61,566 bases of DNA from Methylohalobius sp. (lineage in GTDB: Bacteria > Pseudomonadota > Gammaproteobacteria > Methylococcales > Methylothermaceae), in NCBI GenBank assembly GCA_026415315.1, contig JAOAHI010000010.1, positions 1 through 61,566 on the forward strand, in the 5' to 3' direction. Each line of letters starts with the position of its first letter. Position 1 is the first letter of the stretch. This document shows, one piece after another, positions 20,867 through 28,601 of this stretch. Made by a program: the position numbers and the translations under genes. The notes under the pieces were generated by a model, which did not search any database, was not told where the DNA came from, and worked only from the letters and a program-made list of their open reading frames with translations.

Positions 20867-22120
20867 TTAGCGCGCCGGCACCTTAAGCAAAAGCCCTGCT
20901 CCAAGGCCAAACAAAAGCAAAACGCTTAAGATTCCAGCTCGTGGGTCTTGCAACAGCAGCCCAGTCGTACCCACCAGAAACGGGCCGATGACGGCGGCGA
21001 ATTTACCCAACATGTTGTAGAATCCGAAAAATTCGGCAGCACGGTCTTTGGGGATGAGGTGGGCGTATAAGCTTCGGCTCAACGCTTGTACTCCTCCTTG
21101 CACCAACCCGATGAGGACCGCCAGGGCATAAAACTCGGCGGCGCTGGAGAGGCCAGCGGCGAATAAGGTCACGCCCACGTAGGTCGAAAGCCCGCATAGG
21201 ATGGCGCGCTTGGCGCCTATTTTCTCCCCCAGTCGACCGAAGACCACCGCCGCTGGAAAGCCAATAAATTGGACCACGAGCAGCGCGAGGATCAGATCCT
21301 GCCACGCAAGGCCTATGCCTAGACCGTAATCGACAGCCATACGGACGATGGTATCCACTCCGTCGATGTAAAACCAGTAGGCAATCAAGAATAAGAAAGC
21401 CGCACGATGAGCGCGCAGGTGGCTTAAGGTTTGAGTGAGCTGCTGCCATCCCCGCAGCATCAAGTTTACGCTGGGTTTGGCCATGGGTGTTTGCCGGATA
21501 CCAAAGCACAGCGGCAAAGAAAACACGAGCCACCAGCCAGCCACGCTGGCGAAAGACAATCGGATGGCCTGCTCCTGCAAGCTAAGGCCAAATCGCTCAG
21601 GTCTAAGCGCCATCCACACATTAAAAGCGAACAACAAACCGCCACCCAAGTATCCTAAGGCAAACCCCAGGCTAGAGACGCGCTCATATTCTTTGGGATG
21701 GGCCACCTCCACGAGCAGCGAGTCATAAAAAATATTGGCCCCCGAGAAGCCGATCAGCCCGATTCCATACAGGACCAAGGCGTAAAGGACCTGTCCCTGG
21801 CCCAAAGGGGCAAGGCTGAAAGTCGCGCCTATTCCAAGTAAGGTAAAGCCGAGTAGAAGCACCTTATGGAGCCGACCCTGGTCGGCGATGGCACCAAGCC
21901 AAGGGGCGAAGATCATGATCAAAGCGCTGGACAAGGCATTGGCCATCCCGAGCGCAAAGGTGCTTTCAGCAGGGTCCCCCGGATGCCAGTAATGTTTGAA
22001 AAACACGGGGAAAAATCCGGCCATGACCGTGGTGGCGAAGGCCGAGTTGGCAAAATCGTACAACGCCCAAGCGATTTTGGGAGAGATTGGCATCGGTTGC
22101 GATCCTGAGTTTGTAGCCAT
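20867..22120 (-). CDS. MFS transporter, UMF1 (Atg22-like) family
   Basis: A membrane transporter with about 12 helices. The opening segment ISPKIAWALYDFANSAF and the long C-terminal half are typical of the UMF1 family, bacterial relatives of the vacuolar Atg22 amino-acid exporters; substrates are rarely known. I place the start at the ATG at 22120 (417 residues). A longer frame to 22174 would overlap the divergent SDR gene and adds non-family sequence; an ATG at 22093 is another option. Confidence 0.82.
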   Translation of the reverse strand: MATNSGSQPMPISPKIAWALYDFANSAFATTVMAGFFPVFFKHYWHPGDPAESTFALGMANALSSALIMIFAPWLGAIADQGRLHKVLLLGFTLLGIGATFSLAPLGQGQVLYALVLYGIGLIGFSGANIFYDSLLVEVAHPKEYERVSSLGFALGYLGGGLLFAFNVWMALRPERFGLSLQEQAIRLSFASVAGWWLVFSLPLCFGIRQTPMAKPSVNLMLRGWQQLTQTLSHLRAHRAAFLFLIAYWFYIDGVDTIVRMAVDYGLGIGLAWQDLILALLVVQFIGFPAAVVFGRLGEKIGAKRAILCGLSTYVGVTLFAAGLSSAAEFYALAVLIGLVQGGVQALSRSLYAHLIPKDRAAEFFGFYNMLGKFAAVIGPFLVGTTGLLLQDPRAGILSVLLLFGLGAGLLLKVPAR

Positions 22121-22155
22121 ATTATCTGATGGGTCAGTATCAAAATAGATGAGCC

Positions 22156-22845
22156 ATGGCAATGAGCAAGACATTGCTTATTACCGGAGTGAGCAAAGGC
22201 TTAGGACGGTCTCTGGCTGAGGAATTGCTTGCCCAAGGCCATCGGGTCTTAGGTTGTGGCCGAGATCGCGAGGCGCTTGAGGAGCTCAGAGCGCGTTGGC
22301 CGCACGGGCGGTTCTCGGTAGTGGACGTAGCCGATCCCCAGGCGGTGGCCGAGTGGGCGCAAGAGCTGCTTAAAGCGGGAGAATGTCCGGATTTTCTGCT
22401 TAATAACGCCGCCTTGATCAACCCGAACGCGCCTTTATGGGAAGTACCAGTGGAGATTTTCTCCGCCGTTGTGGACGTCAACCTCAAGGGGGTGTTTTAC
22501 GTGATTAAGTATTTTTTGCCGGCTATGCTCAAACGCCAGGCCGGAGTGATAGTTAACTTCAGCTCTGGTTGGGGGCGTTCCACCTCGCCGGAAGTTGCTC
22601 CGTACTGCGCAACCAAGTGGGCGATCGAGGGTTTGACTCAGGCTCTGGCCCAGGAACTGCCGCCGGGCATGGCGGCGGTGGCGCTCAATCCCGGCATCAT
22701 TCACACGGCTATGCTGGATAGTTGTTTTGGTGTACGCGCCCGCCAGTACCCAAGCCCTACGGAGTGGGCCAAGGCCGCCGCGCCGTTTATCCTAAAGCTT
22801 AGTTCTAAGGATAACGGCCGTTCTCTGTCGGTGCCAGGATTTTAA
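22156..22845 (+). CDS. short-chain dehydrogenase/reductase
   Basis: A 229-residue classical SDR: TGVSKGLGRS is the cofactor glycine motif, NNAALI the structural motif, and the catalytic Ser (FSSGWG) and Tyr-X3-Lys (YCATK) are present. Substrate cannot be told. It heads a plus-strand operon with a cupin (12 bases later) and a NUDIX hydrolase. An ATG at 22162 is an equally good start. Confidence 0.88.
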   Translation: MAMSKTLLITGVSKGLGRSLAEELLAQGHRVLGCGRDREALEELRARWPHGRFSVVDVADPQAVAEWAQELLKAGECPDFLLNNAALINPNAPLWEVPVEIFSAVVDVNLKGVFYVIKYFLPAMLKRQAGVIVNFSSGWGRSTSPEVAPYCATKWAIEGLTQALAQELPPGMAAVALNPGIIHTAMLDSCFGVRARQYPSPTEWAKAAAPFILKLSSKDNGRSLSVPGF

Positions 22846-22857
22846 GGAGGAGGTCCG

Positions 22858-23142
22858 ATGTGGTCTGAAGTCACACTGGAACGGGTGGCCCAGGACTGGA
22901 AAGCGCGTGGCTTTAGCTGTGATTTGTGGGTAGATCCACCCGGTCGGTGTTGGGAAGGCTTTGTCCACGCGGTAGACGAGTTGGTGATGGTGGTCGAAGG
23001 GGAGATGGAGTTTGAGGTGGAGGGGGTGGTCTATCGTCCCAAACCGGGTGAGGAATTATTCATCCCTAAGGGGGCAGTACACTCGGCGCGCAACATCGGC
23101 AACCGCACTGCGCGTTGGCTATACGGTTATCGCCGAACATGA
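22858..23142 (+). CDS. cupin domain protein
   Basis: A 94-residue single cupin barrel with the two motifs recognisable as FVHAVDELVMVVEGEMEFEV and PKPGEELFIPKGAVHSARN; the His and Glu in these blocks could bind a metal. Function unknown. AGGAGG upstream of the ATG; its stop overlaps the NUDIX start (ATGA). Confidence 0.85.
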   Translation: MWSEVTLERVAQDWKARGFSCDLWVDPPGRCWEGFVHAVDELVMVVEGEMEFEVEGVVYRPKPGEELFIPKGAVHSARNIGNRTARWLYGYRRT

Positions 23143-23603
23143 CTCCTTTAGCTGCGGTCAGCGCGCTGGTCTTTGACGGTACGGGCCGAGTGTTATTGGT
23201 GCGCCGTGGACGGCCGCCAGCTCAGGACCAATGGCACCCGCCTGGCGGCCGGGTGGAGGTAGGAGAATCCTTGACTGCGGCGGTGCTTCGGGAAATCCAC
23301 GAAGAGACAGGAATCGAAGGAGTGCGCCTGGGACCTATTATCGCCGTGGTGGAGAGGCAGCTTGCTGGGTTCCATTATTTGATCATAGATTTTTTAGGTT
23401 TTTTGGATCTTGTCGAGCCACCATGGCCTCAAGCCGGCGACGACGCGGCCGAAGCCAGGTGGGTCAGCCCAAGCGAGTGGCTCAAGTACGACTTAGGCGA
23501 AGGTTTGCGGCCGATTTTGGCCCGAGCGCAAAAAGCGTGGCTGGAAGGGGGCGGGGGGCTCAAAGACCTGGATGGCCGCGGTACCGACTTCATTGCCGCC
23601 TAA
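23139..23603 (+). CDS. NUDIX hydrolase
   Basis: A 154-residue pyrophosphohydrolase of unknown substrate. The NUDIX box is complete: GRVEVGESLTAAVLREIHEE followed by TGI. I start it at the ATG at 23139, which overlaps the cupin stop; an earlier in-frame codon at 23115 would lie inside the cupin gene. The sequence resembles MutT/ADP-ribose-type members but cannot be assigned further. Confidence 0.88.
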   Translation: MTPLAAVSALVFDGTGRVLLVRRGRPPAQDQWHPPGGRVEVGESLTAAVLREIHEETGIEGVRLGPIIAVVERQLAGFHYLIIDFLGFLDLVEPPWPQAGDDAAEARWVSPSEWLKYDLGEGLRPILARAQKAWLEGGGGLKDLDGRGTDFIAA

Positions 23604-23626
23604 GCGATGGGCGGCCGTGAAAAATC

Positions 23627-24295
23627 TTAATTTTTGCCCAGGCAAAGGGCTGGCAAAGCCTGAGCCAGTTGGCCTAGGGAGGAAAAACGGGCGAACGCGA
23701 GTTTTTGGCTAGCTTCTGGAACCGGTGCGGCATCGGGAATCCATACCGGCTGCATGCCTGCTCGGTGGGCGGCGATAAGACCCGCCTCTGAGTCCTCCAC
23801 CGCTAGGCAGGAGGCCGGTGGACAAGCTAAGCGTTTGGCCGCTTCCAGGAAAACGTCTGGAGCGGGTTTACCAGCTTTGACTTCGCTTCTAGTGACGAGA
23901 AGGGGAAAATCCTGGCGGACGCCGGAGAGCTTCAGACAGTTTTCAGCATAGAGGCGGTGGCTGTTGGTAGCCAGGGCATAAGGCAGTTTGAGCTTGTGCA
24001 GGGCGGCAAGCAGTAAAAAATAACCAGGTTTGACCCGAAGACCTCGGCGCTTTATTTGCTCCTCCCAGATTTGGGTGCTTAAAGCGTGAAAACGCTTAGG
24101 ATCAAAGCCTGCCCCTAGCTCTTGACGTAAAGCCTCTCCTACGGCGTCGATGGAAAGCCCAGAGAGAGTCTTTAGGAAATCCTCGTTCAACGTGAATCCT
24201 AGGCTTTGCGCAGCGATCCGCCAGGCTTGGCGATAAGTCGTTTCGCTGTCTAAGATCACCCCATCCAGGTCTAAGACGACAGCGTAAATAGGCAT
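23627..24295 (-). CDS. HAD phosphatase, beta-phosphoglucomutase-like
   Basis: A 222-residue HAD hydrolase with cap. Motif I DLDGVILDS (nucleophile Asp), motif II ATNS, motif III KAGKPAPD and motif IV VEDSEAG are intact. It belongs to the beta-phosphoglucomutase / phosphoglycolate-phosphatase-like group. The ATG at 24295 overlaps the stop of the flavin reductase gene; a longer frame upstream is not HAD-like. Last gene of a four-gene minus-strand operon. Confidence 0.85.
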   Translation of the reverse strand: MPIYAVVLDLDGVILDSETTYRQAWRIAAQSLGFTLNEDFLKTLSGLSIDAVGEALRQELGAGFDPKRFHALSTQIWEEQIKRRGLRVKPGYFLLLAALHKLKLPYALATNSHRLYAENCLKLSGVRQDFPLLVTRSEVKAGKPAPDVFLEAAKRLACPPASCLAVEDSEAGLIAAHRAGMQPVWIPDAAPVPEASQKLAFARFSSLGQLAQALPALCLGKN

Positions 24296-24780
24296 CAGAA
24301 TTTTTCGGGAAACAGGTGGCTCGCTCCGTTCATATCGCCGGTATCGCGGTAAAGCAGAGGCTCGCCCGGCTGGAATCTGGCACCTCCCACCGCGCGACCC
24401 AAGATTAAGCGGTGATCCCCCGCAGGGTAGTTTTCTTCTAGCCGGCACTCCAGATAAGCTAGCGCCTGCGACAAGATGGGTGCCCCCGTTTTACCAGGAC
24501 GCCAGGGGAGCTTAGCCAGACGGTCGGCAATGGGAGAGGCAAAATGCCTGGCCAGCTCTGCTTGATCTTTGCCGAGCACGTTGACGGTAAAACTTTCCCC
24601 AGCTTTGAGCATAGCATAAGAGCGATGTTGAGGGTTGATGCTTAAGGCCAACAGCAGAGGTTGAAAGGAGACTTGGATTACCCAGGCGGCGGTGAAGGCA
24701 TTGTATTGATTGCCGTCGGTCACACCGATGACGTAGACGCCGCAGCTTAGGAGCTTAAAGAGTTCAGCCGGAGAGCTCAT
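24295..24780 (-). CDS. flavin reductase-like, FMN-binding protein
   Basis: A 161-residue split-barrel flavoprotein of the flavin reductase / DIM6-NTAB family; the segments FTAAWVIQVSFQPLLLALSI and SFTVNVLGKDQAELARHFAS are typical. It may reduce free flavin with NAD(P)H, but no partner oxygenase is adjacent. Both ends overlap neighbours by 3-4 bases, indicating tight co-translation with the MutS-like and HAD genes. Confidence 0.82.
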   Translation of the reverse strand: MSSPAELFKLLSCGVYVIGVTDGNQYNAFTAAWVIQVSFQPLLLALSINPQHRSYAMLKAGESFTVNVLGKDQAELARHFASPIADRLAKLPWRPGKTGAPILSQALAYLECRLEENYPAGDHRLILGRAVGGARFQPGEPLLYRDTGDMNGASHLFPEKF

Positions 24781-26384
24781 GATTTTTCCTCCTTTAGATA
24801 ACGCTCGATGTCTTCTTTGGCAAATCCCACCTCCCGCGCTACCCGGTCGGCATGGCTGACGCGGGAGACGCCATCGATGAGGCGGTAGGTTGGCCGCTCG
24901 CCTAAAAATTCCACTTGTTTGGCTTGGCCGATGCGCTCGGCTTGGAATTTGTCTACCAATTCGTGGTTATGGGTGACGAGCACGGTGGTACAGCCTTTGC
25001 GGTGGAAGCCTTGCAGGATGTCATAAGAGATTTTGAGGCGTTCCTCATAAGTGGTGCCTTCGGCCAATTCGTCCAGGATGACTAGGCTCTTAGGGGTGGC
25101 TGCCAGGAAAATGCGCTTGGTGTGCTTGAGTTCGGCGGCAAAGCGCCCCTCGCGGTCGGTCAGATGGCTGACTTCGGGAACTTGGTAGAAAATGTGATCG
25201 GCCACGCTGAGTCGGGCTTGCCGCGCTGGGGCAACACCTCCGGTTTGGGCCAAGAGCTGTGACTGGGCGAGGGTTTTGCATAAAGCGGTTTTGCCGCCGC
25301 TATTGGGGCCGGTGATGAAGGTCAGGCGTTGAGCGTCCAGCTGGATAGCATTGGGAACATAGTGGGGGTTGCCTTGACCCAAGATTGGGTTGCGCAGTTC
25401 TTCGGCGATGAAGCGGTGATGGTCGGCAGCTTCAATTCTGGGCAGGCAAGTGGGATGGCCAAAGCTTTCGGCGAAGCGCAAAAAGCTTAACAGTTCGTCC
25501 ACATACCCTAAAGCTTCGACGAACCGCTGTACTTCTTCAGCCTCACGGAATAGCTTGCGCAAGGGATAGACGAAGCGGTCCCGGTCAAACCCTCCCACCA
25601 ATGGAGGATAGGCGACCCCCAAAGGAAGTAGGAACAGCCAAACTAGACCCACGGCGGGGCCGGACAGGTCAAGCAGTGCAGGTAGGGCCAGAAAGGCGCC
25701 GATTAAGGCGGCGATTGCGCCAGCGATAAGGCCAGGTTTGAATAAAGACGGACGAAACCGGATCGCTGGCCAAAGTCCTTTCTCTTGGCGGGTGAGCAAG
25801 CGTGTCTCGGTACGATAAACCGGCCCTCGCATTAAGGCATAGCTTCGTGTGGCAGCAAAGCCGGTTAAAGTCGCAACCAGCTCTTTGAGATAGGGGCTTT
25901 GGGGGGTGGAGAGTGTTTGCGCCTGCTCGACCGTCTCGAGTACAAAAGCTGTGCCGTTGAGGAAGGCTTCGTAGCCAAAGCCTTTGACCTCTCTAGGGCT
26001 GACCGGTGCCCCTACCGTTCCCAAAAAGAAACAGTAAAGGAGTTTGTAAAATTCCGCCTCTCGTTCCGGGCGAGCTGCGTTCGTAATCAGCCGTTCTAGA
26101 CCTTCGCGCAGCGCTAAATTGGAGTTAAGCTCGCGCAGAGCCTCTTGTTTGGCGCAGATCAGGTCGGCCTCAGTCAGCGGCCAAAGCAGGGAACGGTACA
26201 AAACCGCCTGGCCGATTAAGGTGCGAGTACGGTTGACCGCTGTGAACAGCGCCTCCACTTCAATGGCCTCGGCCGTGTCCTGGTCGATAACTCCATCAGC
26301 GGTAGGCCGGGTGAGCTTGGGCTCGGGCCCCTCTTGCCACAGGCTAAGAAATAGCGGGTATAAACTAAAAAATCTGTTCAGCAT
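24777..26384 (-). CDS. MutS-like ATPase with a membrane segment
   Basis: A 535-residue protein whose C-terminal third is a MutS-type ABC ATPase: Walker A GPNSGGKTAL, Walker B LVILDELAEGTT and the switch-type histidine in VLVTHNHE. The mismatch-recognition domain I of true MutS is absent. Instead, a hydrophobic stretch of two likely membrane helices (roughly residues 215-265) splits a lever-like helical region. Similar membrane MutS relatives exist in other phyla, with no known function as far as I know. Its start overlaps the upstream nucleotidyltransferase gene by 20 bases. A role in DNA repair should not be assumed. Confidence 0.8.
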   Translation of the reverse strand: MLNRFFSLYPLFLSLWQEGPEPKLTRPTADGVIDQDTAEAIEVEALFTAVNRTRTLIGQAVLYRSLLWPLTEADLICAKQEALRELNSNLALREGLERLITNAARPEREAEFYKLLYCFFLGTVGAPVSPREVKGFGYEAFLNGTAFVLETVEQAQTLSTPQSPYLKELVATLTGFAATRSYALMRGPVYRTETRLLTRQEKGLWPAIRFRPSLFKPGLIAGAIAALIGAFLALPALLDLSGPAVGLVWLFLLPLGVAYPPLVGGFDRDRFVYPLRKLFREAEEVQRFVEALGYVDELLSFLRFAESFGHPTCLPRIEAADHHRFIAEELRNPILGQGNPHYVPNAIQLDAQRLTFITGPNSGGKTALCKTLAQSQLLAQTGGVAPARQARLSVADHIFYQVPEVSHLTDREGRFAAELKHTKRIFLAATPKSLVILDELAEGTTYEERLKISYDILQGFHRKGCTTVLVTHNHELVDKFQAERIGQAKQVEFLGERPTYRLIDGVSRVSHADRVAREVGFAKEDIERYLKEEKS

Positions 26385-27330
26385 GGCGCATTCTCTCCAC
26401 AGGCTTTATGACCTTAATGTATTCTCCCGGTGCCTCGCGGCTGGATCCAACTATAATCCTCTGTTCGCCGTCATCGGCCTGCTCTAGGTAGCCAGAAATT
26501 TCCACCCACTCTCCGGTCTTAGCTTGGCCGGTATAAGTAGCGGAGAAGCTTAGGGCATAGCCTATATTGGGATGGTCGAGCCAATAGCAGGCTGGGGTGG
26601 AGAAAGCGTAAAAATCGTTAAGAACTTTGGCTCGTAAAGTCGTATGGCCGAGTTTGCGCCAGGACTTAAGCTCGGCACCGTTACCTTCTTCCACTAAGAG
26701 CAGGTCCAACTTGATTCCACCGACGGCTCCTTTGTTGAATTTGCGTCGCTCGTGCCATAGGTATTCGGCCAGGCTTAAAGCGCAGCCACGGCGTCTGTAG
26801 CTCTCCTGCCACAAGGGGAGCGTCAGCTCCTCAAAATAGCCCAAAGCGATCCCTTGGCGCACAGCGCGCCGAGCGCGCGCGAACGCCTCACGTCCATAGA
26901 CTACAAGGTCTAGATCCGAACTTTCGGTGTATTGCCCAACGAGCAGAGATCCGGTGACGCCTAATTGCTCGCTGGTCAGCCCAAGGCTTATTAAGCGGGC
27001 AATAAGCGCCTGTAGGCGAGCAATGAGGAGGGAGGGGGCAGGGTGTTTCAGCAGTTCCTGAAGCCGTGGACGGGGTTGTAAGCAAGCAGTGACGGCTTCA
27101 ACTGGAACCGCTTGCAGCACGACGTCGCGCCGCTGCGAATAATGAAGGTAGTGAGGATAGAGACTGTTTAAAACCATCTCCGCTTGGCGAGTGTTCACTT
27201 TTTGCCAGCGACCGTCGGAGGAGCGGATATAACGCAGGCAAGCGATGATACGCCCGTCTTCGACACCGCCTAAGGTGACAGCAAAGGCTAGACCCTCTTC
27301 GGTGAGGATAAAATCGCGCGCTTGGAACAT
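26365..27330 (-). CDS. predicted nucleotidyltransferase, archaeal-type (COG1665-like)
   Basis: A 321-residue protein with a polymerase-beta-type nucleotidyltransferase core: GVTGSLLVGQYTESSDLDLV holds the G-S and D-X-D metal residues. A specific N-terminal domain (RDFILTEEGLAFAV) and a C-terminal part that looks like an OB-type fold (GEWVEISGYLEQ, VGSSREAPGEYIKV) flank it. I recall this architecture mainly from archaea; a search is needed to confirm. It is the first gene of the operon with the MutS-like ATPase, flavin reductase and HAD phosphatase. A TATAAT box ends 7 bases before the ATG, so its mRNA may be leaderless. Confidence 0.72.
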   Translation of the reverse strand: MFQARDFILTEEGLAFAVTLGGVEDGRIIACLRYIRSSDGRWQKVNTRQAEMVLNSLYPHYLHYSQRRDVVLQAVPVEAVTACLQPRPRLQELLKHPAPSLLIARLQALIARLISLGLTSEQLGVTGSLLVGQYTESSDLDLVVYGREAFARARRAVRQGIALGYFEELTLPLWQESYRRRGCALSLAEYLWHERRKFNKGAVGGIKLDLLLVEEGNGAELKSWRKLGHTTLRAKVLNDFYAFSTPACYWLDHPNIGYALSFSATYTGQAKTGEWVEISGYLEQADDGEQRIIVGSSREAPGEYIKVIKPVERMRHAEQIF

Positions 27331-27337
27331 GGTTGAG

Positions 27338-27343
27338 ATTATA
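27338..27343 (-). promoter_or_regulatory. -10 box of the nucleotidyltransferase operon
   Basis: TATAAT on the minus strand (27343 to 27338), 7 bases from the ATG at 27330. Transcription would start at or next to the ATG, which fits the lack of any Shine-Dalgarno sequence. No good -35 box is visible. Confidence 0.45.
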
Positions 27344-27398
27344 ACGGTGTGGCGGTACGTCTTATTAATCGTGGATGTAATTTATGAAAGTGTTGAAA

Positions 27399-27419
27399 TT
27401 TGTCAGTTTTTTTGACAAA
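27399..27419. promoter_or_regulatory. perfect inverted repeat, candidate sigma-54 activator site, copy 2
   Basis: TTTGTCA (27399-27405), GTTTTTT, TGACAAA (27413-27419). The centre is 64 bases upstream of the GG of the sigma-54-type promoter. Copy 1, before the PEP-CTERM gene, lies about 84 bases upstream; the difference of about 20 bases is near two helical turns. An enhancer-binding activator such as PrsR is inferred, not shown. Confidence 0.6.
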
Positions 27420-27471
27420 AATAGTCGCTGCCATGCAACGACCGCCACAAAAAAGATTTAATTTTTTGATT

Positions 27472-27487
27472 TGGCAAGTCTTCTGCT
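27472..27487 (+). promoter_or_regulatory. sigma-54 (RpoN) type -24/-12 promoter
   Basis: TGGCAA-GTCTT-CTGCT has GG at 27473-27474 and GC at 27485-27486, ten bases apart, with only single mismatches to TGGCAC and TTGCW. The expected start near 27498 gives a leader of about 50 bases, the same as at the PEP-CTERM gene. Confidence 0.7.
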
Positions 27488-27547
27488 AAATGGCATGGAG
27501 AATGCAGAACAAAAAATAAACCGAACTGTTTTGAGGAGGATTTAATC

Positions 27548-27727
27548 ATGAATCGTCGCATCCAAGATTTGATCCGCTCTTTCCAAGGCTATGCGTATGA
27601 AGTCGCGGGTATGATTGCTGCCTATTTCGACGATCCCGAGCAAGCACGCGCATGCGCTGAGCGGATCGCTGCCGAGTGGCAAAAGCCAGTAGAGGTTTCC
27701 GGAACTAGTCTGATTGTGGTGTTGTAA
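27548..27727 (+). CDS. small 59-residue protein of unknown function
   Basis: ATG at 27548 with a very strong site, GAGGAGGA (27533-27540), 7 bases upstream, and a TAA at 27725-27727. The product begins MNRRIQDLIRSFQGYAYEVA and ends SGTSLIVVL; it looks like a soluble helical protein with a short C-terminal strand, with one Cys and no signal peptide. I do not recognise it. The strong ribosome site, the sigma-54-type promoter and the inverted repeats on both sides argue that it is a real, regulated gene. It resembles no nearby gene and shares only its control region with the PEP-CTERM gene. Confidence 0.75.
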   Translation: MNRRIQDLIRSFQGYAYEVAGMIAAYFDDPEQARACAERIAAEWQKPVEVSGTSLIVVL

Positions 27728-27729
27728 AA

Positions 27730-27750
27730 ATTGTCAATTTTTTTGACAAT
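27730..27750. repeat. inverted repeat copy 3, possibly also the lipase terminator
   Basis: ATTGTCA (27730-27736), ATTTTTT, TGACAAT (27744-27750): the same arms and spacer as copy 2, located 3 bases after the stop of the 59-residue gene. On the minus strand the hairpin is followed by TTTTT and lies just after the lipase stop, so it may work as a weak terminator there. No sigma-54-type promoter is found on either side of it. Confidence 0.55.
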
Positions 27751-27756
27751 CCTCGA

Positions 27757-28572
27757 CTAGGGAACAACATTCTGATTGCGCTTGAGTTTCTCTAAGTAGG
27801 CATCGATGGCATGGTCTTTCATGCCATCGGTGCCTAGTTTCCCTAAGTCTTTGATCCGGCCGCCAAGACGGTCCCACAATTGTTCCCAGGAAGTCATTTT
27901 AAAACGCAAGTAACCGTTTGCGTCGAAATAGCAGAGCTTGCCCACGTGGCGATAACGCAGCTGAAACACTCCCGGTAGCGGGACGCGGGTGACCACATCG
28001 TTGTGGTTGCGAAAGCGGAAAGTCAGTCCCAGGCAGATGCGATTGAACTCCTGAGCGAAGACGTCGTCTCCGATCCGGGGAGAGCCATAGGTGTATAGCC
28101 CTTGGATGCGCACTTTTTCGCCTGAGCTGAAGGCCAAGCGGGCCGTGGTCAAAGTGGCCAAAGCGGCACCTAAGCTGTGGCCGGTAAGCCATACAGGCTG
28201 GCCTTGATAAAGCCTGCTGAATTGGTTTTCAAACTCTGGCCATATTCGTTCTAAAGCGCGTGCGAAACCGGTGTGCACCTTACCGACCGGGCCTTGGGTA
28301 AGGGCCAGGTTGATGTCAGTTAAGATGTCTTGGAGCTGCTCCGCTTCGGTCCCCCGGAAGGCGATGAGCAGCATTTTATCATTGCTAGCTATAAACCCTT
28401 GCGTGCCGCCTTGATCTAAAAACTCGGCGGCGGCAAATCCCCATTGGTTTAAGGTTTCAAGGACCTTGCCTGCACCGGCATAGGCCAGTTTTGAGGACTG
28501 ACCCAGAGCTAGGGCATTGCACCCATTATAAGTGTTCGCCTCAGGGTTAAAATTTGCAAAAGGTCCAGTCAT
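27757..28572 (-). CDS. class 3 lipase family alpha/beta hydrolase
   Basis: A 271-residue lipase_3-type protein: the nucleophile elbow is GHSLGAALA, an Asp follows in NHND and a His in the C-terminal region, giving a plausible Ser-Asp-His triad. No signal peptide is seen, so it is cytoplasmic or exported in another way. Substrate unknown. No clear ribosome site; it lies 29 bases after the isocitrate dehydrogenase gene and may be co-transcribed with it. Confidence 0.83.
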   Translation of the reverse strand: MTGPFANFNPEANTYNGCNALALGQSSKLAYAGAGKVLETLNQWGFAAAEFLDQGGTQGFIASNDKMLLIAFRGTEAEQLQDILTDINLALTQGPVGKVHTGFARALERIWPEFENQFSRLYQGQPVWLTGHSLGAALATLTTARLAFSSGEKVRIQGLYTYGSPRIGDDVFAQEFNRICLGLTFRFRNHNDVVTRVPLPGVFQLRYRHVGKLCYFDANGYLRFKMTSWEQLWDRLGGRIKDLGKLGTDGMKDHAIDAYLEKLKRNQNVVP

Positions 28573-28601
28573 TTTTTATACCGGCCTGGAAGATTGCAAA
28601 A

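Noticed and set aside
24296-24448. N-terminal extension of the HAD phosphatase
   Set aside because: The extra residues come from the flavin reductase gene in another phase; HAD motif I follows directly after the ATG at 24295.
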